Below are positions 1 to 13,402 of a stretch of DNA of 64,000 nucleotides, piece by piece. Where the stretch lies: assembly GCA_013398955.1 (NCBI GenBank), contig VWPU01008361.1, positions 248,001-312,000 of the forward strand, in the 5' to 3' direction. Positions within the stretch are counted from its first letter, which is position 1; every line of letters starts with the position of its first letter. The translations under genes and the position numbers were made by a program. The notes below the pieces were generated by a model. It was given only the letters and a program-made list of their open reading frames with translations. It searched no databases and was not told where the DNA came from. The DNA is from Callaeas wilsoni. Its lineage: Eukaryota > Chordata > Aves > Passeriformes > Callaeidae.

Positions 1-3000
1 TCACAGTTGTAGAACGGTTTTAAAAAATGTGCCACAGGTACAGAAACACTATCAATCAAATGTTAAAGCCTTCATAAGCTCTATGTAGGTGAGTTCATTC
101 TCCTTCTTTTTTATCTTTGGATGTCTTGCAGAGTGCTTCGTTTGGAGAAAGACCTAAAAGCCACATTGGGTAACTAGAAGGGATAAAAGGGTAAACCTGT
201 CTGTTCATATTTGCCAGCCTTCAACATGGAGAACACAGCAAGCATTCTGTCAAGGAAAATGAGGATATTCTTTTTCGCTTCTTTGAATCCTCAAAAGATG
301 CATCTTCTTTGTAATAGAAAAGAAGTATCTCAATACTTAAGTCAAAATAGCAAACTTTTCAAAGGCCAGAAACTTGAAGCTGATCATGCGACTTGTGAAT
401 TGCGTACTGTAGGATTGTTTGATATGGCATAAAACAGAGAGAACCTGAAAAATTTTGTCTTCAAAATGATGGATATGGACAGTCCTTTTCCACAAAGTAA
501 CCTTCAATTATTAACAGCAGGACTTGTGCTCAGCAGAGTGAAAAAAGTCTTCCCACTATCTGGAGTGAAGCTCCCTCCAACAGTCATGGTTGATTCTCTT
601 ATCTTATACAGAGACATTAATTCTTCTCTACCACACATAAAACTATTCACATAGAGAGAACTCTTCACCTACAGAGGAATATTCACATACACACTGTTAA
701 AGTCGGGTTAAGGATGTCACTTACCCAGACACGCACAAAAAAAGAGAAATATTCAGTGTTAAAGCACCTGCTTGTTCCTTAATTCATGCTTTTTCAGGAA
801 AACATATTGGTCTGTGGGTTACATAAGCTAACATATAACACCAAGACATTTGTGATGCTGTGACTGAGTACAAAGACTAAGGATAGTATCCCCATAAATG
901 AGGCTAAAGGAATTACTCTCATGCAACTATCTGAAAATCCAGCCTTCAGGATTACATAAGAAGCTATTTTGTCCTCATATTTCATGTTTTTATGGGTTTA
1001 AGAAATAAGAGAGGATATTTTGTGTAAACCTTCTTAATTAAAACTCAAGTGAAGCCTGTTTTCTTTTTAAGATGTAATATTCAACAATTCCTGCACTGGT
1101 ATGGACTGGTAAAGTTAATGCCACTCAGCATGTACAAAGTCCATGTTCTGTAATGTCAAGGACTATGGTACCATAGGGGCTCCTTAGTATGCAAATTATT
1201 GACACAATAGAACATAGCAACTCTTTTGAAATCATTATGTTTTATTGTGTCAGGGTCTCATTGAGGACTCTTTAATCTAAGGATTCTTGAGAAGATAAAA
1301 TCTAATAGTTCCTCTGGAGCTATAAAGTTCTCTGATGTCATAGGCTATTTGGACACTCCTTATTACAGTATGAGGATTATTAATACACTGACTATAATGA
1401 CTTTGTGACTCCTTTGTGGTCTGTTATGACTATCTAGAATTTTATAAGGTTGGTCATCACCATGGCACGTGAGCCTCCACCACAAAAAATTATCTTCCTT
1501 TTTGTTTCCTTCTGCCATCCTCTCTGTAACGATACACCAACTAATTGCTGGTCTTTGGAGGGAAAAAAAAAAACAAAACCCACAACACATTGTAAATGCA
1601 GAATCTAGTGTTTTGAAACACTTTGCAAGAATTTGAGTCAGACAGCCTCACTTCGCATTTGGTTTGGAGAAATTGTGGTGGCCAAACATATTTCATCTGG
1701 TGGTGTCAGTGGAAATTTGCCCAGTATCACACTCTTCACAGGCAAAGAAATTTCACTCCCTAACTCTTTTTATGGAAATTACTTGCAGTGTTGTTCGGGT
1801 GTCCATGTCTGTGCATGTCAACATGAATGTTTTACTACTATTAGCTGCAAGTTTCCCTCCAGAGCAGACACCGAAAAGATGAATAACTGAAAAAGAAAAC
1901 CAAATACAGCAATTTGCATTTTAGACTGATGATCTGCCTTGAAACCAGAAGCTCTGAACTCTGTTCCATCTCATAAGCTCCAGGAGTCCTTGCTGCGTTT
2001 CCCCAGTGAATCTGGAATTTGCATAGCTATGGACTCACAACCCTTGGCTTACCCTATCCTAAATCTCTTTGGGACTGATACTCAGCTGAGAGCCAGGATT
2101 ACTAGGATTTAAATATATATCAAATGCAAGAGTGGGGAGGTGCAGGAATTTCTACAGCAGCTACATAAGGCGAGCCTTCATGATGTGTGACAACAGAGTC
2201 CCTGCCATTTCTCAGCTGGAGAGATATAGAGCAGGATTTGTTCATTAGTCCTTAAGTGGACCCTTATGCCTATAAAGCTCTTTTTTTATCTTTCTCATTA
2301 TTTTAGTACCTTACTCAGCATATGCTGTAAATTTATGTATTTTTTAAAATTTAATTTCTATAAAGCATATGCTCTAATTTGTGCTGATTTCTTTACTATT
2401 TTACCCAGGATGCCACCTGAAAACTCACAGATATTGTTAGATATTATTTATGTACCATAGGGCAAGCCCATTTTTCTTTATACTACAAGAGCAGACAATC
2501 AAAAGACAACCTCAGAGTCAACAATAACAGGACAAAATGAGGAGGCAGAACTGGTCAGCAAGACAAGAGATGGTCAGAACCCATTAGCAGCTTCCTTGGC
2601 TGTGTCTTTTTGGTAACCATTATAGAAAATGTCTTCCAAGAAAGAACTTGAAAGAGGACAATGTGAACACTAGAAACACATTAACCAGGCAGGAAGGTTC
2701 TGTGTTCAAGTTAAAATAGTAACTGATGGAGGTAACATTCTAGGCCAGAGATAATATGGCAAAAGAAAAACCCAGGAAATAGAGGAACCTGTGAGCATCT
2801 TTGAGGTTAACGAGAAACTCTGAATGTAAAGAAAGTGTTTGGAAGGATCCAGAGAAAGAGAGGAGATGGTCAGTGCATTAGTCTCAAAGATAATCTCTGA
2901 GGAGCATTTTAGGTAGATATTATTCCTGCAAGATTTAATCTGTCAAAGCCAGAGACATGCGTCCCTACACAGGAATGCAAAACAATAGGAAGAGGAATGA

Positions 3001-4300
3001 GTTTCACAGGGTGAAGAGCAAGGAGAGGGTATAATCTGAGGACATTATGCAACAAGTGTTTGCAAGATTTGAAACACACAGCTAAGGAGGTTGTGTTCAC
3101 TGTATCGGCCCTTTGTGCGCTGTCAGGAGATCGGAGGAGGAGCTAACCTGAGCCCTTTCTGAGTGATCTGCAAATCCAGCAGTTAAAACATGTCACAGCT
3201 GAAAATCCAAGGAGGCAGTTACAGCTTCTCAGGAATTAAAGTGCACTTTGGAAAGCCAGGAATGTGGATGTCTGCTGTGATTTCAAACTTAGGACAATTT
3301 TCAGCTGAAGGCTGATACAGAACTGCAAACTTCTGTATCATCAATGTTCAATAGGAACTGTCAGTGTTTTCTGTAAATATTTCTCAGCATAGCCCCTAAA
3401 ATGTATTGACTTATATCATATCCACCTAAATGTGCATAGTGCACACTGAAAAACATTAGGAAATTAGTGTTCAGTTATATAGTAGGCTAAAAAAGGTTGT
3501 ATTTTGAAGAAAATTAGTAAAGTCTTTTCAAAAATTTTTCAAGCCATTTAGCAGCACTCAAAGTAGTGTATATTTGGAAAGCTTCCAGAGCAGCAGCATG
3601 CACACACTGCATGTGGTTTAGTGTCTGTGTAATCCTTATTTAATTTGCAAAGGTCAACAGATAGATTTGTTCTCTTAAAAGACTCAACATATATGCATAT
3701 ATATTTAGGTTCTTTATATGTCCTATATGCCTGCTTCAAAGTCCTCTGTTTTTGCGTTGGTTTGGACATAAATTTAGATCACTAATACAGTTTTCTATAT
3801 ATTGCTAAATAGATGTTGCATCACTGAAGTAAAGGCCAGTTTTAGCTGTCGCTTCTAAGTCAGAGAAGAAACAGTCCTTGTGAACAGTTCTGCATAACAG
3901 TTCTGTTCCCAGATTCTGCTTGGTTGTTCAGAAGTTGCCAGAGACAACTTCAGGATCAGGACACTTAAAAAACTTATGCTGCTTTCACGGGCACATCCAG
4001 ATAAGGAGATTCAGCATTTTTTCATACTACTTCATTTTAGATCGTTTTGACACTTTACTAATTTGTTTTTTCTTGTTGGATTATGCAACTTCTTTTCCAG
4101 ACTGACAGATTTCAGTGATAATCCTCATTTTTCTTATTTTATTATGAAAAAAAGTCCTTTAGCTGAGTGATCAACATCTGCTTTCTCTCAACCTGTGCTT
4201 ATTTTGATTAAAAGTATGCTTCAATGGTAGGTCAAAAACGAAGATCAGACCCTTGACTACCAAGGTCATAAATCAATTCAAATAAGGCTGCAAAAGTTTA
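1..4300. other. AT-rich non-coding stretch
   Basis: No gene, RNA or mobile element could be supported here. Open frames are 60-85 codons, lack recognisable domains and overlap one another on both strands, as expected by chance in AT-rich DNA. CpG dinucleotides are sparse except for a small cluster around 3105-3135. Short AT runs such as that near 3690-3705 are the only simple repeats. Confidence 0.6.
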
Positions 4301-4641
4301 ATGGAGAGGAGAGGAGAGGAGCGGAGAGGAGAGGAGAGGCGAGGAGAGGAGGGGAGAGGAGAGGAGAGGAGCGGAGAGGAGAGGAGAGGCGAGGAGAGGA
4401 GGGGAGAGGAGAGGAGAGGAGCGGAGAGGAGAGGAGAGGCGAGGAGAGGAGGGGAGAGGAGAGGAGAGGAGCGGAGAGGAGAGGAGAGGCGAGGAGAGGA
4501 GGGGAGAGGAGAGGAGAGGAGCGGAGAGGAGAGGAGAGGCGAGGAGAGGAGGGGAGAGGAGAGGAGAGGAGCGGAGAGGAGAGGAGAGGCGAGGAGAGGA
4601 GGGGAGAGGAGAGGAGAGGAGAGGAGAGGAGAGGAGAGGAG
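4301..4641 (+). repeat. Purine pentamer satellite with a 50-bp higher-order unit
   Basis: The plus strand consists almost only of G and A, built on a 5-bp GGAGA/GAGGA unit. Between 4321 and 4620 the pentamers are organised into six consecutive 50-bp units that read as identical base for base. Each unit carries the same three marker variants: a GCGGA start, a GGCGA step about 19 bases in, and a GGGGA step about 30 bases in. Plain pentamers flank the block on both sides (4302-4320 and 4621-4641). The absence of stop codons gives long spurious open frames on both strands. A polypurine tract of this length could form triplex (H-DNA) or G-rich structures; that is inference. Confidence 0.95.
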
Positions 4642-5730
4642 TCATCACTCGATAGAATGTGCATCCCCAACCACCCACCATGTTCATACATTGCAAGAGA
4701 CGTGTCATACACAAAAATTAATCATTAAGAAGTCTTTCTTTTGTGGCAATCATACAAATTGTCCCAGGGGGCAACCAAAGAAAAATTTTAATTGTATACA
4801 ATCACCTAAACTGTAAAATCGAACTTTTTAAAATTAAAACACTGGTCTATTAGTAAAAAAACCCAGAATGTTCCCTTTTGTAACAGAAATTTACTAAATT
4901 GGTTGTGAATAATTAGATTAAAAGAATAATAAAAAAATAGAAAATACAAGCAACTAAGTGAAAACCATTCAGTCTTACTACACAACACCATACTGCTTTT
5001 GCAGGAGCAAAGCCCACTACCAGATACCCTATAAAGTACCTCATCAACATAACATAGCTCTTATTAACTCATTTCTTTAATTCTTTGTTACGCATAATAA
5101 CACAGGTTGCTGAGTCACATCATGTCTCTTTTCCCAAATCTGTGTAGTCTCACAACTCCAAATATCATCTACCAACTCCCTTTATTCATACTTAATTCTT
5201 CCTATCCATTCACTGTTTAGGACACAGAGATTTTTTTCTCTTAAAAATTACTTTTTGCTCTTACAGCATTGCATCTTAAAAGCACAGCACATCTGAAACA
5301 AACAGAAAAGATGCCTCAATTTCTAATTGAAAATACTATCATGTTGGGAATTTTTGAGTCAATCAAATAAACCATGAAAGCAACAAAAGTTAGAATGACA
5401 TACTTATAAAATAATCACACAGTGGTCAATTTTCAACATTAAAAATGTAAACTTCTGAATTTCTAAATAAAACTTCTAAACCATAAAACATCCCTGAGCT
5501 TCACTTTTGCACATTTTGTGGATTTCAGCTAATTATGTGGCATCACAGTAAGCATTCAATCCCTTATTTACTGAGTAAGGGAAGTAATATGTAAAGACTT
5601 GCTCAAGAGAAAGAGGGATATCCTGAAAAAAAAAAAAAAAAAAAAAGAGGAGCTATGGGTGTAATATAGCAACTTATTCAATTGCTGAAAATAAAGAAAT
5701 ATTCTTGCCTTTGCCAATTTTGAAAGCAAT
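4642..5730. other. AT-rich non-coding stretch with a poly-A run
   Basis: No gene could be supported. The only clear feature is an A21 run at 5626-5646 followed by GAGGAG. No target-site duplication or retroelement body was recognised beside it, so it is treated as a simple repeat and not as a retrotransposon tail. Confidence 0.55.
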
Positions 5731-5875
5731 TATTCTTATTATTTTTACTTTATCAGTGCCTTAGGGACCTAAGTGAGATCAGATCCCCTTTGCAAACACA
5801 GTGGGAAAATTCTTGCCTCAAAAATTTGTCAGCCTATATAGGCTATGCAGACAAAGGATGAAGACAGGAACAGAA
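5731..5875. repeat. Ancient amniote interspersed repeat relic
   Basis: The stretch follows, in order, a pattern I recall from a widespread old amniote repeat: an ATTATT run, 'agtgccttaggg', 'gatcagatccc', 'caaacacagt', a degenerate 'cagtccctgcccc', and 'gacaaaggatg'. It is heavily mutated. The assignment is by eye and memory only; it could belong to an L3/CR1-like LINE end or to a SINE tail. Similar fragments lie at 19291-19375 and 25240-25296. Confidence 0.45.
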
Positions 5876-8800
5876 GCGCTGTAGTGTGCTCAGAGATATA
5901 CAATAGGCTGCAGCAGATCTGCCAACAGATTTAAAGTTTCTGCCCCTGTATTCTCAACCTTGACCAGGTTGGCTCAAGAATAATGTTCTCTCACAATGAA
6001 CTGCAGAAATACGTCAGTGTAATACTGAGACTAAATATGAACCATGCCTCTGGTGAGTGCCCATATTCATCCACATGAGCAACATAATTTCCACATGGTC
6101 ATAGACATTTTCAGTTTGGGGAAAAAAAATGTTACAGACTTTCAGCATTCAGCCCTTCTAGCTTATAATGCCTGCTGAATCTCAAAATGACACTTGGATT
6201 TCAGAGAACCAGCAGAAAGGAGAGGTTTGCTTGCAAATAAATCCAAGTGATTCATGGGGGTTTCTCTTTCAGCACTGTGTGTATCAGCGTGTTACGTGGC
6301 AAAAAAAAGCTTGCATATTTGCTTACAAATGGTTAATTCCATAAGTCCACACTTGGTCAGAAAGCAGTTCCAAGACATAATAGTTTTTTCCTGGCCAACA
6401 TGCAAGTTCTCCTATAAAGACACAATTATGTCAGGGGATTTTTTGTTCCTCATGAAGCATGTGACAATAAGATACTAAAAGATGATATATTTTTCACAAT
6501 TTTTACTAAAATTGCTTTATACCATATTAGGAACCAAATTGTGACACTTTTCTCACTTCAAGGCCTGCTGTTTTACTGCACAAATCCTCCAGTTAAATTC
6601 AGTAGGCTGTATGAATCAAGGTTGCACTTAATACAACTTAGTCCTAAATTTGTGCTTTACATTTAGTATTATTCATTTTCTTAGGACTGGCAAGAGGCAT
6701 TTCTGCAAAGTATTTGTGGTACAAGGAGCCTTAAGAATGAAGCCAATAAAGTTCTAAAAAAGAACCAAAGAAAGGATTTGTAGGCTGAGAAAACAACCAG
6801 TCAGCTTGATCTCACTTGTAGCAAATAGTGTGTTGAAGGCTGAAAGCTCAAATTAAATAGGGTGGTGTACCTTGCAAGCAAAGCTTTTTTCATTTGCTTC
6901 CTTAGATTATTTGGTTTAATGAGGTCTTCGTTAGCAAGAAAAATTTACTAGAGTTCATTAAGGAAGTCCCAAAATAATTCTAAATCCTGAAACAGGGAAA
7001 GGAGCATCTCTGTGCCTGAGCTGTGTGCACTGTCAGCTCCCACTGCTTTCAGGAGGTGCTCAGAATCAGGAAGAAGATAATCATCACCTCACACAAATGG
7101 GACTTTTTTTCACTGGAATGCTGAGGTTGGCTTTCAAGGAGTCAAACTCTCCACCCAGTTTACTCCCTGGATTCAGCCTACAGCTTCATCTAGAACTGGT
7201 TATTCCAAATTCAGCACTGGAGGATAAAGCCTTCCTTTTTTCTTATTTCCCCTGTTAAGTGCTCCTGTGTACTTTTCCCAGACTAAACAGGCAACCCTGA
7301 CCTGCAGCCATCTACTCTCACACAAACAATTAACTTAAAGCATGTGTCCTAACATGAATTTTGGCTCCACAACAACCTAGCATTCCTATGGGAAACAACC
7401 CAAATTAATAACAGCCTTCTTTCTGAAATACCTGAAGTGCCCTCTCTTAAAAGAGAGAGATAAGAACACTTCTTTTTTTCCCCGTTTTGGACTAAACCAA
7501 TTGATTTTTGGCTTAGAATGATCTCCCACAGAACACTTACAATACTTGCTGTAATGAATACAGTCAGCATCTATGTTCCTGTATCACATCACTGTTTTCC
7601 CTAAGAAAACATGAGAGTTAAAACACTAATATGATTTCCAATATAATAACCCATTTTCACACGCTCTCACTAGTCAGTACTCTGTTTGGACTGGGTCCAA
7701 AAGAGATGTAAATGTGTTGGGTTTGTTCTTCCCACCTCCTTGAAAGCTTGAGTCAGATCATTTTGTCATTTCAAAACATATCAAAGTAGAGGGAAAAAAA
7801 CGTGCATTTGTTCCCATAATTTTGAAAACAATTTCAGGATTATTTTGCTCCTCTAAATAACTTTGCTGGCCTAGCTGCATTGGTGGCCTCTCCCATGAGA
7901 TGAACGAAAAGCCAATAGCTGTGTATATCTGGGGTGCCAATCTTACTGAGACAGACCTCCTCTTTCTGAGCACTCCTTGGGTGCACTTGAACTCACAGTT
8001 CAACCTGAGCCTCATAAACTTCACAGGGGCATTGATGTCAGAGAAAGCACGTGCTCTCTACTTCCCCACTCTAAGCTATAAAACCTTTTTCTTCTTCATT
8101 AAAACACATTTAAAGACCACAGATATGATGGAGTCCTGTGCCTTCATCTATCTTCAAGTCCCTTTGGGGACTTGTGCATCAGCACTTTCTTCTTCTGTTT
8201 CTTCTGAAAAAAAAAATGTCCTTTGTACTCACCACAGACAAATTCAGATTTATACCATTCTACTGCATCTCTTAAGAAAGAAAGCCTAAAAATGACCCCA
8301 GGATAAGGCAGTAAGAATGTGTAATTTCCCATTTCCTAGAAGAACATATTATTCTTGCTCTTTTTATTCAGTCTTCACCAATGAAACTTTTGCTTTTTAT
8401 CTGTTGATTTGGGGAGTGCTTAAAGTCTTGGGACATGATTCTCTGAATGTTTGCCTGGGTTATTCTTTGTCCTGCTCTACATTCTGCTAATTTCAAAACC
8501 CAAAAATACCCACATGACATGCACTGCAATGTTCCCCGTGAATGGTGTCTACTCTTATATGTAAGACAGGAGAAAAGAGCTGAAAAAGCACCTGGAGGTC
8601 CCTGCAAGGACACATGCTCCCTTCCCTGCAGAAGTCACCATTTGTAGGGTGGAATTTGGCAGGAATTCTCATTCTCTGTAGCTGAACCTTTCTCCAAAGC
8701 TCACAGTCTAGCAGGTACGAGAGTTAGTTTGTGAACTAACACCTCCTTTTTCAAGATGTGCAATGCATTTATTGGAGATGTTAACAACGTGCATCAAGAT

Positions 8801-10039
8801 GGTTTAAAATGAGATGGGTTGTGCAACTCAGTCACAAAATAGGTGGAAAAATTACACTTAAATCTTCAGTTCCTTGTTTAGAGCTATTCAGGTAAATTCC
8901 AGTAAACATCAGAGGAATTCTGGGAAGTAAAAGTTTTCAATTTGGCCTTTTGTTTTAAATGTTACTACAACAAAATTACAATAAAGATGTAAAGACTGAC
9001 TCCTTTTGACTCCTTTGGCAATGTTAATTCAGCTTCCTGAACTTCCAGAATATTTTTCCCTCAGTTTCAAATGTCCCACTACACACACTCCACAAAATAG
9101 AGTGTATTTCTATACGCCAACTAAATGTTGCTTTGCCAGCCATTACTTTTGTGTCTTTTAATGTCTTTAATTTACCTATGCAACCTTAAGTTCACATTCC
9201 CATATATATAAATATATCTCTATCTATTTTTTTAATTCAGCATATTAAAATCCTGCTCCAGGCTTCTCCTCTGATCATCCTCTTCCCATTTATCTTTCAG
9301 ACAGCAATAAAAATATGTAAATATTAAGCCACAAAAGCTGTATTACTGTAATTTTAAGGATGTGACTAACACCCACAAAACGCCAGAGGTTTCAAAGTCA
9401 AGGCTGCATGTTGAGCCTGGCTCTTTCAACACTTATGTTAAGTAAAATTCAATTAAAAAAGCTCTGATGAGTTGAAGATAAGATTATTTTACTACCACTA
9501 CTACTTGTAATAGTTGAATTATGGGAGTGTTTGCAACACTAGCAGTGTCCATGCACCACGGGCCAGAACCCAGTTTCAGCTGACACGAATACAGCCTGGT
9601 TTTGGGGGAAATTGCAAAAACTAAATAAGTAGCCACCACCTCATCTCTTTCTCTGTGATTCTGTAACCCCTCGAGCATAGGGTGAGCCTCTTGACACAGC
9701 AGAGAACAGCTAAAGGCTGGTCTAGTTTTTGACAGTTGTTAAAGACCCAGGAACACAGAAGGATCAGAAGTGTGTAGGTGAACGCTAGCAAAAAATTGCC
9801 GCTCTATATCACTGGCAGCTACGCACAGACAGTGAGAACAGGTTAGAATAATGGGCAAACTTTCCTAGTAGCTGTACTGAAAGACCTTTAGGTACAGGTA
9901 GTGGGAGGATATTAGAAGAGCCTGAATGGAAAAGACATCTGAGCATTCTGCACATCTGAGCATTCATTTACACCCATGCAAAGTGAGCAAATAAAAGATT
10001 ACAATGGTAGTAAGTGTGTGATAAAGTGCAATGCTCTCT
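5876..10039. other. AT-rich non-coding stretch
   Basis: No coding region was recognised. Open frames at 7025-7258 and 7900-8289 have no domains, no codon signature and no convincing splice context. Small AT runs occur near 9200-9235. A 14-base string, acatctgagcattc, is repeated with a 17-base period at 9935-9965, probably a slippage duplication. A short old-repeat fragment at 7033-7070 is listed separately. Confidence 0.55.
7033..7070. repeat. Fragment of an ancient palindromic amniote repeat
   Basis: The sequence resembles the recalled phrase 'cagctcccattgacttc...ggtgctcag...aatcagg', found very often in turtle, crocodile and bird DNA. Only about 38 bases remain and they are degenerate. 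The assignment is from memory, with no alignment. Confidence 0.3.
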
Positions 10040-10172
10040 CCATAGCTATCTCAAATGCTTTACAATATTAACTGATCAAGCCTCCCACAGAGCATTTGCA
10101 AGTATGCATCACTATCTGTAGTTTACAAATAGTTTTACATGATTTGCACAGGGTTGCAGAACCAGACTGGTG
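10040..10172 (-). repeat. MIR-like tRNA-derived SINE relic, antisense
   Basis: Read on the plus strand, it follows the order of an antisense MIR/CORE-type SINE tail: 'aaatgctttacaatattaa', 'caagcctcccaca', 'agtatgcatcactatctgtagtttacaaat', then 'gatttgcacagggttgcagaaccagactgg'. These correspond to the recalled motifs for the lowest-count region, the 'cattttacagat' box and the 'ttgcccaaggtcacacagc' box. Divergence is high, so the copy is old. No intact tRNA-like head is seen. Confidence 0.5.
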
Positions 10173-13100
10173 AAATCATATGCTCTGTCAGGCAGTGCTT
10201 GGCAGTTCTTTGCTTCTTAGAGTAGATGCAACTATTCCCCTTTGTACTTTGAGACATTTTCAAATTCCTATGTGCAAAACAATAAATTGCATAAGAAATT
10301 ATATATATAAGGAACTTTCTAGAAGCAAATTAAGGAAAATCTTGCTGATATTTGGGGCTAGGCTGACAACTAAAGCCAGAGTGACCAAAATGTGTCTTAT
10401 CTAGTATTCCTATTGAATTGTGTTCAAATATGGGTAGGTAGAAACCTTCTTCTTGAAGAACGTGATTTTCAATTTTCCCAAGTGTCTTGTAGATAGATTA
10501 AAAGACACACCTGCTTCTTCACTGGAAAACAACTGTAGTAATCCCCAGAAAATTGCTAAAAATATAGATATTCAAAAGCATACAGCTAGTGAAAATACAT
10601 TATTTCATTTACTCTTAAATGAATTACCAATATAAGCAGTTGGCACTTGCAATTTACTGAAAACTGCCCTCTTCGTTGGAGGCAAAGCTTTGCAGAATCA
10701 AGCTGAAGATAAAAATTTATTGCTTTTTATCAGCCGTCTTTGAAAATCAGGCCCCAAAGTCCTAATTAACTAACATTAGCGGTTCAGTACCTTATGGAGC
10801 AAACAGTATCAGATCTGAATTAAAAGTGGGTATATCTCTGTCCCAAACCTGTGTTCAATCTCTGATAAAGACTGAAGTTGCAAAGATAGTATTAATTAAA
10901 GTAAGGGGCTTTCCTTATATAGTTGTCCTGTTGTATATGTGTGCTTAGTGGAAACAGATTCTTTTTCTCCACAGGCAAATGCAAAGAAATTAGCAAAAAA
11001 CAAGAAAAAGTGCATTTTAAGTGGGAATACTTATCCTGCTATATTTTCTATTATTTTTCATATTTAGGCTTTGGAAGAACTTTTAGCATAAAGGAAATCT
11101 GAACAATGGTATGGAAACCAAACAGCTAATTCAAAGCAGCCACATGGAGGTCTATCTAGTAGCTAGCACGTTTTATGTACAACTAGTTTTAAATGTCAGA
11201 TTCAAAAAGTATCATCATGTTCTTGGAAACCGCTTTACCATCACGTGGAAACCGCTTTACCATCATGTGGCAAAGGGGCAGCAACACAGATTAGCCCCCA
11301 GACAACAGAGTGATGCTATTCTCTGCCTAAAAAACCCACCCTTAGCTGGGTCCGATGGCTTTGCAGGGAAGAACAGAGAAATTACATATGGGCTCTACTT
11401 ATCTATTTATAATTTGCTAATTTATTTTTACACTGCCTCATTTTCAGCAGGCAAATCAGCATGCGTGCTGTCATTTTGATAGAGAATTAGTATTTAAATG
11501 TGGAGACATAAACATAGTGGCAACCAGATATGGACCAGTAGCTGTGTAATCGCTCATCTCAGCAAGGAAAATTACAAGAACTTCTGCTATCAATGCTCTG
11601 GTGCTACAGCTATAGGCCTGTAAGCTATATCAAACACAATACTTACTCCAGCAGTTACAAAATGCAGTGTGTTCATTTGCCTTGAAGTATAAACAAAATA
11701 CATTGGAGGGAGGAGTCAGTTTGCAAGGACTTCTTTTAAATTCCTTCCCCAGCAATCCCACACAATGTACAGCTATTGGCATTGTAGCGGTTTAATCTTG
11801 TCTGTTCTCAAACCACAATAAATATCTTGGTCATGACCTTAATGAAATACATAGTTCTGATTTTGATCTTATATTAACTTTTCACAAGTCAGGAGTTCCT
11901 CTTGATTTAAGCTAGTATGTAGAGAGATCAGAGTCAGACATATATCTAGAAATCTGCTATAGATCTCTGGGCATATTTCAGTACTTCACAAAGACACACA
12001 GGTTGTCTTTCGGTTTTGGTTTTGGATTTTTGGTTTTTTTTTTTCTTCTGGCAACCATTGTGCTCTCCTTCATAAAAGGTTGTGAGAGGACATAGATTCA
12101 GACATGCTGGAATGTAGTCTAATCTCCTCATTTTGATCTTTAGAAAATTAAGATGTCTTTATTTACTTTTCTTTTTTATACACATTGTCTTTCAAAATAT
12201 AAATACTTTGAAAGAAAGAGGGGTTGGAAATAGACACACACAAAAAAAAAAAAAAAAAGAAGACATTGTTTTAATTGTCTAACCAGCTCAACCTTTGGGA
12301 GAACAACCCTAACCTTTGGACAGATGCCAACAACTGCCATTTAGGTATTTACATCTGTTTATCCTCTCAGTCAAATGTCTTTTGTCTTAGGTTTGACATG
12401 GGATTACAAATGTTCTGACCCCTACAAGCGGTTCTCAAACATTGTATAAAAGACTCCTTTTCCCTTTTTCTAAGAGGATGAACACATACTTTTATCCTCC
12501 CTTATTCCTCCTTACCAGTTATATGCTTCTGAGGCAGTTGTTGACAAGACCTGCATAATTCAGTTTATGTGTGTGACTAGAATTTCTCAAAAGCTCTGCT
12601 GGACTTTGCAGCCAGCCTGTTAATTGCCTACAACTCCATCCCAAGTTTTCAATCTATGTCTTTACTTTGCAAGTACTGCCACATGTGGCATACAAAAGTT
12701 ATGTCTCTTTCAGAATTTGGTTGAGGATTGTTGTAAGACCTAGAAGTCGATCCAGAGTGTAGAAAAAAGTCCATTTAAGTACAATTCCATATGCTTTCTT
12801 CTTTTAAAAAAAATTTTAAAAAGCATTTTTCACTGTGCATGATTTCTCTTGTCCACATGTAATAAAACAGATAGCAAAGGCAGTAAAAAATAATTATCGG
12901 AAATGGGAAACTTTGCAATCCCTCTCTTCCCTGGCATCTAACCTGTATTTTTCTCAATAGGTACACCACCTTGCCACTAAAAAAAGCCATCATTTAAGTA
13001 CGTAAATAATCATAGCTCTATTGTGGTTTTAAAGAGCTCCGTGAATATCATGTTTCAGCAATCACTGAATGTTTTCTTCAGGTTTGGTATGAAACACAGC

Positions 13101-13334
13101 AATAAAGTTATCTCTCAGCTTTATAGAACCCAAACTATTTGATGGTGTCTCTCTAAGATCAAATGGAAATTAAAGTCTGCGGAGGAAGTTCAAATGAAGC
13201 TTCCAGCTAGAGCTGAAACATAAAAAGCTTCAAGTTAATTGATAAACTCCAGGCAGAGAAAGAAGCCTCTAGGCTTGGCTTGGCTGTTCTCTCAATCTAC
13301 AGCAGTCTCAGATACCACCAGGCTTTAATCATGC
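10173..13334. other. AT-rich non-coding stretch
   Basis: No gene was recognised; the 122-codon open frame at 11111-11479 has no domain or splice support. A perfect 22-bp tandem pair lies at 11225-11268. An A17 run lies at 12242-12258 and a TTTTGG-rich run at 12008-12045. A possible old-repeat scrap with 'gaaaatcaggcccc' lies at 10735-10762. Confidence 0.55.
11225..11268 (+). repeat. 22-bp tandem duplication
   Basis: Two copies of a 22-bp unit beginning ggaaaccgctttaccatca lie head to tail at 11225-11246 and 11247-11268. They differ by a single base (cacgt against catgt, a CpG-decay type change). The duplication is therefore recent. No function is apparent. Confidence 0.85.
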
Positions 13335-13402
13335 CTGCAGCTGGAAGTAGAACCAGGAGGTCTCCCTGAGCTCCGCACCTTTCCTGCCTGATAAACAGGA
13401 GC
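13335..13402 (-). repeat. tRNA-derived SINE relic, antisense
   Basis: The phrase 'agctggaagtagaaccagga' followed by 'ggtctccctgagctccgcacc' resembles the antisense of the A and B box region of ancient amniote tRNA-SINEs (recalled as 'agctgggaatagaaccc' then 'aggagtcctgactcccagcc'). It is short and diverged; the call is by eye. Confidence 0.35.

Noticed and set aside
4278..4816. Open frames of 138-171 codons on both strands
   Set aside because: They are created by the stop-free purine pentamer array and encode only its low-complexity repeat.
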